Shown here piece by piece: positions 21,801 to 32,300 of a stretch of 64,000 bases of DNA. The position numbers were made by a program, and so were the translations under genes. The first letter of the stretch is position 1. Each line of letters starts with the position of its first letter. Origin of the DNA: Brachionus plicatilis (Eukaryota > Rotifera > Eurotatoria > Ploima > Brachionidae); assembly GCA_010279815.1 (NCBI GenBank), contig QEOQ01000561.1:249581-313580 (forward strand). The letters are read 5' to 3'. Below the pieces are notes generated by a model. The model was given only the letters and a program-made list of their open reading frames with translations, was not told where the DNA came from and did no database searches.

Positions 21801-24377
21801 AATAGTTTAGTTGAGAAGAGAAAAAGAAAAATTCTTTTTTTGTTTGTCTTGGAACAGTTCAAAAATTTTGTTTATTTTTATTACATTACAGACTGCCCGG
21901 GGCCTTCCCCAAGCTATTATTTAGAAATAAAAGTCCTTGAGAAAAAGTCTATTGAGGATTTTTATTTCAAAAAAAAAATTAGGTGATCAAATAATCATGC
22001 TCAAAAATTATTATCAAGAAAAGGTATTTAAGTGTATTTTTAATAATCAAATTTGCTGCAAATTTTTTAAAGTACCCAAAACCTTTCCGCAAAGTGTAGA
22101 AAATTTTTATTCTCTAATTTTGCTAACTAAATAATTTAGAAGAGTTTTTTTTATTTTCTAAAATATTGCACAAAAAATTTAAAAATATGAAAATGAAAAA
22201 TCATTTTCATTTTGTCAACCTCTCTTCGATAATAATTTGAATTTGAGACAATTTTTTTTCTTGTTCAGCATTTTTTTCCAACGGATAAATAAATATATTT
22301 ATTAGTTTTTTCGGTGCCTATCAACAATTTTTTCTGATTTACAAAAAAAAATTTCGACCAACATTTGGCATTGTGAATTTTGTCACAAGGAACAAAAAAA
22401 AATTGATTTTAAACTATTTTTTTGTTTAGGTCTTAAACTTGTTCTGCAAAATGATAGACGGCTTGTATCGGCCAAATTTCATTTCTGCACATTAATTTGC
22501 AGACTTGCAGATTTTTTGCAGAGCTTTGCAGAGTTGTGCAGATTTTTTGCAGAGTTGTGCAGAGCTTTGCAGAGTTGTGCAGAGTTATTGCAGATCCTTG
22601 ATTTGGGCGATACAAGCCCTGTATCATTTAGCAGAACATATTTTGAAGCTATTTAAATTGAAAACTTTTTTTTGTTCCTTGTTTCGAAATTTGTGAGCAA
22701 AAAATGCTATTTTTTCACCACTCGAACTAAAATTAGAAAATTTTTCTAAAGGATCGAAATAGATTGAATCCAAACCAAGAGCCACTGTACCAGAACAACA
22801 AGAGCGAATCGCCATCGCCGAGCTCTCAATCGATAGCCAGTTCATCTGCATCGCAATCGCCAAAACCGGCCGAATTGCCCACCGCCTACTTGCCCTATCC
22901 AAGCCACTTTCACCAGACACCAATGTCCGAGGCCTACTCGCCATACAACTATGCGGCCCAGAGCCAAAACGGCTACGACGCCTACTCACTGAACGCCGAA
23001 CGCTTCATGCGCGACCAATTCCAATTCCAGTCGGCGGCCGCCGCTCACAACGTCTACGACCCGAGCCGGGCCTACTCCGAGTACGCGTCCTACTACGCCA
23101 GAGAAAACCACCAGGACATAATGCACAACCCGCTGTACCGCAACGGCCTATTCTCGGCCGCTCTCGCCTACAACCTGAACGAGCACGGCGACGAACACTA
23201 CGCCACCTCGTCCTCGTCGGCCAGTCTCAACTCAAAACAGGCCAACTACACGTTTGGCACGGCGAACGCCAAGCGCTGCAGCTCGCCGTCCGCCCAGCTC
23301 GACATCAAGGACCCCAATTTGGTGATGTCGGCGTCCATGATGTCGTCGTCGGGCTCCTCGAGCTCCAGCGCCATCGCCGCCAGCTCCCAGTCGCTGGCGC
23401 TCGCCAGCCAGTCGTCGACGAGTCTGTGCAACACGCTCGCCGGCAACGTGCTCGGTCTGCCGCCCGTCATCAGCTCGGGCGGCCTCATCAGCCAGTCGGA
23501 CGTGTTTTGTCACGTGCCCGGACGCCTCTCGCTCCTAAGCTCCAACTCAAAGTACAAGGTGACTGTGGGCGAGGTGCAGCGCCGCTTGTCGCCGCCCGAG
23601 TGCCTAAACGCGTCCCTCCTCGGCGGCATCCTGCGACGCGCCAAGTCCAAGAACGGCGGCCGCATGCTCCGCGAAAAACTGGAGCGCATCGGCGTCAATT
23701 TGCCGGCCGGTCGCCGCAAGGCCGCCACTGTCACTCTGCTCACCTCGTTGGTCGAGGGCGAGGCCATTCATTTGGCGCGCGACTTCAACTTTGTGTGCGA
23801 AAACGAGTTTCCGTCTAAACAGTCGGCCGAGTATGTTGCCAAGCATCATTCGGACCCGCCCGAAATAGAGTCGCGCAAGTCCATGATCATAGCCACCAAG
23901 CAGATAGCCAAAGAGCTGACCGACTTGCTTAGCCACGACAGATCGCCGCTGGGCAGCTCCAAGCCGACGCCCGTCCTCGACACCGCCATTCAAAGACACC
24001 TCACTCACTTCAGCTTGATAACGCACGGCTTCGGCTCGCCCGCCATCATCGCTGTCCTCAACTCCTTTCAGAATTATCTCACCGAAATGTTGAAGTACTA
24101 CGAGCGCACTTTTTCCAATGGCTCCTCGTCGTCCGGCTCTCAAAATCAGTCGCAGTACAACGGCTCCGCCACTCTGCCCAACTACAATGAACACAGCTCA
24201 ATCTCGATGAACAGTCTGCTTGCCAACGGACTGCTCAACGCTTCGCTCCAGCAGCAGCACGGCATCCATGCCAACCAGCACAATGGTTTTCATCATCACG
24301 GCATGCACAATGAAACGCTCATTTCGCCCAAGATCACCGACGCCAAAAAGGATGACACCATTGAAAAGGCCAGATAG
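18808..24377 (+). CDS. TFAP2: AP-2 family transcription factor
   Basis: Exon 1 is 18808-18912 (35 residues, Ala-run then SNYSDWQ, donor GTAAGC). Exon 2 is 22752-24377, entered at TTTTTCTAAAG and in the same phase. The 576-residue product has a Ser/Pro/Tyr-rich N-terminal half (YDAYSLN resembles the vertebrate DPYSLN patch). Residues about 285-487 are the complete AP-2 basic-helix-span-helix domain: [81 protein letters not shown]. The family binds GCCN3GGC-type sites as dimers and controls ectoderm, neural and excretory development. The whole DNA-binding domain in one exon is intron-poor for an AP-2 gene. The coding exon is strikingly GC-rich against AT-rich surroundings. A SINE lies about 1 kb upstream, and a foldback transposon ends about 50 bp before exon 2. 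Alternative first exons are common in this family and not excluded. Confidence 0.95.
19514..19561. repeat. Short interspersed repeat, copy 2
   Basis: This is the partner of 14778-14822 (CCCAGGCAGTTTGGAACGGA then CTTAGTCCTTCCTTTCAGCC). It lies inside AP-2 intron 1. Confidence 0.45.
22367..22698. mobile_element. GGCA-family foldback element with TGCAGA array, in AP-2 intron 1
   Basis: The left end GGCATTGTGAATTTTGTCAC is nearly the same as the left end of 536-1020. Inner inverted blocks are clear: CAAGGAACAAAAAAAA, TGTTCTGCAAAATGATA and GCTTGTATCG on the left each have a reverse partner on the right (22602-22698). The right outermost bases are diverged (GCTCACAAATTTCG) and the 8-bp duplication is not recognisable, so the right boundary is approximate. 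The loop (22498-22594) is an array of ten TGCAGA words in one direction. The element ends about 50 bp before the AP-2 exon 2 acceptor. Confidence 0.65.
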
Positions 24378-24394
24378 ATGCTCTTGTTGGATTT

Positions 24395-24454
24395 GATGAT
24401 GATGATGATGATGATGATGAAGCTGTTTTTTGTTGTTCTTGTTGTTGTTGTTGT
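24395..24454 (+). repeat. Trinucleotide repeats in AP-2 3' UTR
   Basis: (GAT)n at 24395-24420 is followed by (TTG)n near 24439-24454. A second (TTG)n lies near 24770-24792. These are simple repeats just past the AP-2 stop codon. Confidence 0.8.
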
Positions 24455-24919
24455 CGGGATTTATGTGCATTTATTTGTTTTTTATCTTATCTTTATTTCT
24501 CTTTATCTTTATTTTTTTTCATGCTGCTCCGTTCCGTCCGTTTGATGGAATTCAGATTTTAAAAAATTTTATGTTTTTTTTTTAGGAAAGTTTTTTTTTT
24601 TTTTTTGGACATTGTCGGAACGGCTTTTTAACACACACACACATGCACAATAATTAATAGAACAAAAAAAAGGTATTTATTTTGCTTTTTTGTTTCAAGA
24701 ACCGATGACTTAAAGATTTTTGTGTTTTTTTTTTTTTCTTTTTCAACAAAAAAAATTAATTTAATAATTTTTGTTGTTGTTGTTGTTGTTGTAAACATTT
24801 ATCATTTTTAATTTTATTTTTTTTTTTACCTTTTTGTTTAAATTAATTATCTTTTCTAAAATAAAATTTCAACAAGTCAATTTATTTTATTCAATTTTAA
24901 AATTTATTTTTTTCATTTT

Positions 24920-26790
24920 TAAATTGTCTATTGTAGATAATTATCTAATAATAGATAAAAAGATAATAATAGATACAAAATTAAAAATAGAATATTTCGT
25001 TTCGAAATTATGCTTTTTTATTTTTAAAAAATACAATTTTTAAATATATTTTTTTCTATTAAAAAAAAATTTTATCTTTTTTATTTAAAAATTGTGTATT
25101 ATAGATAATTATTTAATAATAGATAAAAAGATGATGATAGATACAAAATCAAAAAAAAACAATATTTTATTTCGAGATTTTGTTAAAATTTCAATTTTTA
25201 AAAATATTTTTTTTTAACTAAAAAAAATGTATATCCGTTATCAATAAAAAATATAAGTATCAGAGCTTTCTTAAAATATATAAAAGCCCAAAATTTAGAT
25301 GATTTTTTATGATTTATGATGATTTTATCTGAGACTGAATAAAAATAAAAATTAAATATTTTAGTTTCCATTGATACATTAGCTTTTATTTTCTCTATTA
25401 AAAATCAAAAGAATTAGAGGCTTTTAAGCTTTAAGAAACAGCTTTTTTAACTTAAAATAAGAAATGACCATTTTAATTATAATATTGATTATAAAATATA
25501 TCTTAAGAGAGTTACGATTTTCAAATTTTTGATATTTTTTAGTTCAGCTCGCCAAGATCTTTAAGAAAATATCATAAATTTCAGAATTTCGGTTTTCTCA
25601 ATATTGCCCCATATCATTTCAACTTATATAAATATTTTATTCATTTTAAAAAAAATGTGATTTAAAAGTTAATCTATCATTAAAAAATCTAAATTTCGAA
25701 GAAACAAACATACTTTCTGATTTTATATTATAAGTTAATTTTAACATAATCAATTCATTCAAAATTAAAACCTTTCTTTTTATTTAAAATTAAAATTCAA
25801 CTTTTCTTTTTCTTATTGTCATGCATTAATTGTTAAATATTAATTCCCTAAATAAAAGAATATAGAAAAAAGATAATTGCACATTTAATAATTTTTCTAG
25901 ATTTTATTTTGAAAAATTTTACAAAGCTCTTTAGAAAAACCTTGATAAATAATAAATAATTAAACAGTTTCGATTATTTTTCATGCTATAAAGTTTCACT
26001 GAATTTTGTTTTTTTATATTAAATTTTAAAAATAATAATTATCTATCAAAATAAATTGTTGATAATAGATAATCAAAAAATTATTAACTAACCATTAATA
26101 GATAATTCAATAAAGTGTTTTTATTTAGTTGGGAATAATTAAATCTTCTTTCTCGGTAGTTAAAATTATATAGTATCATGAAAGAAAAATAAATATGTTT
26201 TAAAAAATATAAAGTAAAATGTTAATTTGAATTTCAAACGCATTGTTAATTTATATTCTATTTGAAAAAAATACTTTATAGATTACAGCTTGGAACAAAT
26301 CTAAATAAATTAGAGAATAAAGAAGCAGTTTCATTTGTTTTTATATTTTTATTCAAATTAGATAATTAAAATAAAAAATCAGAGATAACAAAATACTCGT
26401 GTATTCATTTTAATAAGATTACAAAATTTTTTAACAAGATCAAAAAATAAAAATTTCTTCTATTCAATATGTTTAATGCAATTCAAAAATTAGTACATAT
26501 CATTTATAATCAATTTTCTATTACAGATAATTTTATCATTATAATTATCCAATAATAAATACTTAAAAAATAATTAATCATTTTTAATTCAAGAGCAAAT
26601 GATCAAAAATTTGATTTAAATTTTTTTTTTTGCGAATATACTATCTTTTACATTTCAAAAATAATATAAAATTTAATAAATCCACATTTCATTTTATTTT
26701 AGTGGAAAAAATTTTTATCAAATATAATAAACTATCTATAATAGATAATTATCTAAAAAAAAAAAGATAATTTAATAATTGACAGGTTTA
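24920..26790. promoter_or_regulatory. Cluster of GATA-type words and AGATAATTATCT palindromes
   Basis: AGATAATTATCTAATAATAG (24935 region) recurs in diverged form at about 25100 (AGATAATTATTTAATAATAG), 26040-26100 and 26745. The first two copies lie in a direct duplication of about 165 bp that also shares GATAGATACAAAAT. The words match the GATA-factor core on both strands. Because the DNA is nearly all A/T, chance and local duplication can explain part of this. A regulatory role is inference. Confidence 0.3.
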
Positions 26791-28070
26791 TAATTAGAAC
26801 AAAAATGCATGCGATTGGTTGAAAAAATTATAAAAAAAAGAAATATAGTGAATTTTTCTTATTAGACGAGAACATAAAAATTATAATTTTATTATTTTTA
26901 TAATTTTGAGCGAGTAGGTTTTTGAGACAGAGTGGACTTGATCCCGTTAGTAATGCTGACCTTTAAATTTGACAGTTAATTAAACGAGATGCTAATTACA
27001 TTAAAACATATTTAAGATAACTTCCTTAAGCAAACAAATCTAATTTACTCGAAAAAGAAAAACAATAATATTTTAGACGAAAACAAATTTTGTTGATGTA
27101 AAAAATGGTTTTAAGCGAGAGTTAACTAGGAAGAATCTTCAAAATTTCTAACCTAGTACAACTAATTACATGCTTAATTAAATTAATGAGATTTAAAGAT
27201 TCCTTATTTAACCTAAAGTAACTTCCAGGCTTGTTAAATTTAGAGTAATAATTTTTTCTGATCACAAATGCCGCATTTATCCGGTCATTTGATTTCAAAT
27301 CCGAATATTTTCTTGTTTACTCAGCTAATTTATGTCCGATTCAAGTCGGTCGGTTCACTAGCACTCTAAATTTCAAGTGTTTGTTCATCAATGTTTTCAC
27401 AAACATTTACCTAAAAAAATATATTCTGTGTGGTTTTTCAGTTTTTTGAGGTTCCTTGCAAGCATTTTGAAATAAAAATTTTCATTTTGACTATAAAAAA
27501 ATTAATTAACTTTAACAAAAAATGATAATGAATAAATTGCTATTTTAATGAAAAAAAGAATACAAACTTTATTTAAAAAAAATTGATACAAAAATCAAAT
27601 AAATTAAAACAAATTATTCACAGATTGTAAAAATTAAGCTTAATAAAGTAAAATTTTTGAAATTTAAAAATTATAAAAATTTAAACCCTTTTGCCCCAAG
27701 GATTTGACTCTATTGCAATTCAGTACGGAAAGTCAAAGGGGCTGATATAAATAAAAGTTCCATTATTTGTCAACTAAGCAGAAACTAACCCGGTTATCCA
27801 AAGTTTAACCCCTTTACCAAAATAACTCGCTTCTTTGACATAAATTAATTAAATTTTTTTTTATTTAGTAATTTCAGATAAAATAATAGCATAAGCTTAA
27901 GCAGGAGACCCGTGGAACCAGTCTAAACAGAGCCTCGTAATGGTAGCTATCTGGTTTTAGATGCAGTAATATTATAGTTAGTTTTTAATGACTTTCCAAG
28001 GATATAAAATTTTGATGCATAAATTTTGGATTTTTGGAACCTTAAAAAGAGTTGAATTTATAAAAAATCT

Positions 28071-28470
28071 ATTATTATTATTATTATTTATTCATATTCG
28101 CGCCAATCTGGCGATGTCGTAAAAAATAAAGAAAAATTGTATTATATCAATTTAGAAAGTTAAGTTTTTTACGAATTACAAAATAAACTGAGAATAAGAG
28201 TTTTGCATGTATTTTTTACATAATTTTTACAAAAAATAAATTTATAAAAAAAATAAGATTAATTTTTACTTTTGAAATTTTTTATTGATTCATTATTAAG
28301 AGAGCATGCATTTCCAAGACAATTCCAAATAATAACTGAAGTGAAGAGATCATCTTTGTGGCTCTTCTTTGGATCTTCTCGATTCAGAAATGTCTTTCCC
28401 AAGAAATGGATGCAATAAACATTTTGTTTTCATCATTAGCTATACGCATAAACATCTCGATTCGAAAAGA
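28071..28470 (-). pseudogene. 5'-truncated LINE: RT C-terminal fragment, 3' hairpin and (AAT)n tail
   Basis: On the minus strand, 28300-28400 encodes I-E-K-I-Q-R-R-A-T-K-M-I-S-S-L, a motif typical of the region just past the reverse transcriptase in CR1/Jockey-like LINEs. A stop precedes it. Downstream on the same strand are the repeat shared with 13985-14095, a small hairpin CGCCAGATTGGCG, and a (AAT)n microsatellite (28071-28092). RT relic, conserved 3' region, hairpin and microsatellite tail together give a typical LINE 3' end. Confidence 0.65.
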
Positions 28471-29299
28471 AACCTAATTTAAAAAATATATTTTTTATTA
28501 AATCGGCTTGATCTAGATTAGATCATTTTAATTTTGGAATATTTTGGATGGTAGTCATCTCCGTTTACAGACGAAATAATTCAATAATTTAAAGAGCCTT
28601 TCTGAAATTCGGTTTTGCATTTTTTATAAGAAATTTAAAAATTTAACAATGTGCTGAACTGAACAAACATTTAATTAATTTGTGTATAGTGGAAAAAATA
28701 CAAACTCATTTAATTGTTGGAATAGTACTGGTAACATCTTCAGATAACAGAGAATGTCAAATAATTAAATAAATGTAAAAACAAAATAAAAAAATTTGAT
28801 AAAATCTAAGAAAATTCAAAATATAGCTTTTCTTACACGATTTTAACTTTTTATTAAATAAAACAAAAATTCAAATGATTAAAAATTTAATTTTAACTTA
28901 TACTTACGACTATTAATTTTTTTTTGGACCTTTTAATGAATGCTAATTTATTTAAAAATATTTAAAATAAAAATGAAAGTAAACTGTTATCAAAGAATTA
29001 TTTTTAGAAAATTCTTCTTCTTTTTGGAGGCTTTAAGTCTGGAATTGTTGATTCTAATATAAAAATTCAAAAAATTTGGCTTTTGTATCCGAGTGTTTTT
29101 TGGTTGACAAAATTTTTCAATAATAGATAAAATAATTTGGATACATGAATAGCTTTTGAATGGTAATTTATTTTATTTTAAAAAATTAAAATTTTAGTTA
29201 TTTTTTTAATTTAGAAGCAAATAATTTTATTAATAAATTAGAAAAGAAAAGTGGATTGCTCAAAATCAATCAATAATTAAATTCAACGGAAAAAAATAA

Positions 29300-29305
29300 T
29301 TTATT
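29300..29305 (-). terminator. Candidate poly(A) signal for ZNFX1
   Basis: AATAAA on the minus strand lies about 40 bases past the ZNFX1 stop. The position is ideal for a polyadenylation signal. Confidence 0.5.
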
Positions 29306-29342
29306 TTTCGTTTCTTATAAACTACAATGTTTTAAAATAAAT

Positions 29343-32300
29343 TTATGATATAATGCATTTTTTTTCGTTTTTAATAGTATCTAATGTTTGATAAATTTTT
29401 TTAAATTCTAAATCCACAGAATTTTCGACTTGGGAATCAAATTTTTGAATATTTTTAAATAAATTTTTTTCTATTTCTTTAATACTATTACTAATTACCA
29501 AAGAATGCTGTGATTTAAAATTTTTATCTTTTAGATCTTCCTTCAAGTCATACAATTTGAGGAGACTTCTGATTCTTTTGATCTCACATGAAAAATCATC
29601 AAACATTTGAAGACTTTGCAAAAAAATTAATTTAAAACCCTTGTTCTTGTCCTTTAATAAGAATATTTCTTGTAATTTTTTCACTTCAAATTTCAAATGT
29701 TCCATTTGACAGCTATCAAACTTTCTCGCTATTACAATTTCGTTTAGACTATCTAATTGTAAGAATAGATCCCAAGTAGAAGAATAAGCTTCAATAGTAG
29801 ATTGAGTTAGATAGTCGATTTGCGTAATTTCCAAAATGAATTGGTTCTTAATTATTTGACCAAATGAATTTTTATTTTTTTCAATTTTTTCCAATAAAGC
29901 AAATTTTGACAGTTCATTTCCTCTTAAATTTCCAATTTGTGAATATTTAACTCGATCTAATTCTATCTTTTCAGCTTTTAGAAAATTTCCATAGCGATAA
30001 TTATGTCGAATTGGAGCATGACAAAGCGGACATCCAGTTGATTTTTGAATGAATTTAAAACTTTTTTCTCTAATGTAATTATCTAAATAAATAGACTCAA
30101 AAACATGACCACAGTCTGTCAGTAGTACAAATTTCAAGCCAGGACCACTGTTAGGGCTGATCTTAGCAAAATCACTTTGATTACAAAATTGGCAAATAGT
30201 TGGACATGGCTCGCCACATATGCCAATGCATTGGTGGCCACAAGGAAGTTTTCTTGGACATTTCTGATCACACATTGGTCTATCACAAATGTCCCAACAC
30301 TCTTTTGTGCAAGCAAAGTGTTCACATTTATATTTGCATGGTTGATTACAGGCAGTACAAGGCCATCCACATGGATTTGTACATTTACCATGAGGACATT
30401 CATTTTTACATTCATCCAAACAAATTGGTTGTTTTTCATAGCATTTGGACAATTTCTTGTGATCACAATTGAAACTGATTTCCAAATTTTTTGAACAGAC
30501 TGAATGAATGTATCCACCATAGCAATCAGAACAAGAGTTCTCACAAATATGACCACATTTTAGATTTTGATAACACGGTCTTTTACAGCTTAACTGATAG
30601 TGCCAAACGTTGTCAGAACATTTGGCTTGAACTAAGGCATCATGCTTACAAATTGCTGGAACATCTATTATAAATTCACAGTTTCCACAATTTAAAATAG
30701 AGCATTTCTTTGTACAAAGATGACCACATGCAAGAATGTTTCTACATAAGTCAACACAATCGGTCCTTTTTGGAGTTAAGTCACATCTTGTATTTATTTG
30801 ATGCTTACATTCTTCAATTGTCTTGGGAACTATAATTGGACAAACAGTACATTTTAAATGAGTATTACATTTTAAAGAACATAAATGACCACAGGACATT
30901 TTTTTGTTACAGACTGATTTACAGTCTTTTCTAGTTGGTAAACTGTCACATCTTACTGACTTTATTTCATGTCCACATTCTGGTATCATCTTGGAAACTA
31001 CAATTGGACAAACAGTACATTTTAAATGGGTATTACATTTTAAAGAACATAAATGACCACAGGACATTTTTTTGTTACAAACTGATTTACAGTCTTTTCT
31101 AGTAGGTACACTGTCGCATCTTACTGACTTTATTTCATGTCCACATTCTGGTATTATCTTGTCCACAATTTTTGGACATGAAGAACATGATGTGTGTTCA
31201 TTACAAATCTGGGAACATACATGACCACAGGACATTTTTTTGTTACAAACTGATTTACAGTCTTTTCTTGTAAGGAATTTATCACATCGAATATTTTTAG
31301 TTAAATGTCCACAATCTGGTATTATCTTGTCCACAATTTTTGGACATGAAGAACATGATGTGTGTTCATTACAAATCTGGAAACATACATGACCACAGGA
31401 CATTTTTTTGTTACAAACTGATTTACAGTCTTTTCTTGTAAGGAATTTATCACATCGAATATTTTTAGTTAAATGTCCACAATCTGGTATTATCTTGTCA
31501 ACAATTTTTGGACATGAAGAACATGATGTGTGTTCATTACAAATCTGGGAACATACATGACCACAGGACATTTTTTTGTTACAAACTGATTTACAGTCTT
31601 TTCTTGTAGGTAAACTGTCACATCTTACTGACTTTATTTCATGTCTACAATCTGTTATTATCTTGTCAACAATTATTGGACATGAAGAACATGATGTGTG
31701 TTCATTACAAATCTGGGAGCATAAATGACCACAACACATTTTTTTGTTACAAACTGATTTACAGTCTTTAATAGTAAATGAACTATCACATCTTACGGAT
31801 TTTATTTCATGTCCACAAGGTTCAATAATTTTGTTAACCTTTACATCACATTTTTCACATATGACGTGCTTTGAACAAATTTGTCTGCATTTATGAGAAC
31901 ATTTTAGAGTTTTGCCGCACGCAGACATACATTTATGCTTCTTGTGTACCAAATCATCATTTACATGGCACTTTTTTGTGCAACAATGACCACATTTCAA
32001 TAAAATACCACATTTTGAATCACAGTTACAATTGATGCGCCTATCAAAAATGCACAAGTCTGATACCTTTGTATTATTTTGCGTGTGAATGTGGCACGTT
32101 AAATCCAACTCTCCAAAGTTCCCACTCTGTTTTATTTCTTGGACTATCGGTTTCCATTTGTTGTTTGTTTCATTCAAGCAGAAGAAATCAAAATTTCCCA
32201 AAACATAAAGTCCGTGTTTAGCTCTAGATAAAGCCACACAAACTCTATTTGGTATATTGACAAATCCAATTTTATTCTCTCTATTCGATCTGACCAAAGA

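Larger units (their letters stand above)
24378..29299. other. 4.9 kb gene-free interval between AP-2 and ZNFX1 (convergent)
   Basis: The interval starts as the AP-2 3' untranslated region, with simple repeats, and then becomes extremely AT-rich. Between 24920 and 26790 the word ATAGATAA and its palindrome AGATAATTATCT recur. Around 27690-27960 there is a less AT-rich patch (TTTGCCCCAAGGATTTGAC, AACCCGGTTATCC) that I cannot assign. A LINE relic lies at 28071-28470. No host gene was seen. Confidence 0.6.

Noticed and set aside
22433..22696. Short Cys/Gln-rich frames on both strands at the TGCAGA array
   Set aside because: They are translations of a simple repeat inside a foldback transposon.
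23604..24194. Long open frame (196 codons) on the minus strand across the AP-2 exon, and similar ones at 23232-23513 and 23510-23767
   Set aside because: They are antisense by-products of GC-rich codons with few stop words, and the sense strand carries the complete AP-2 domain.
27690..27960. Less AT-rich patch with CCCC/GGGG words, considered as an RNA gene
   Set aside because: No cloverleaf, promoter boxes or stable long stem was found.
30134..30673. Several frames on both strands inside the ZNFX1 3' coding region
   Set aside because: They are shadows of the regular Cys/His finger codons.
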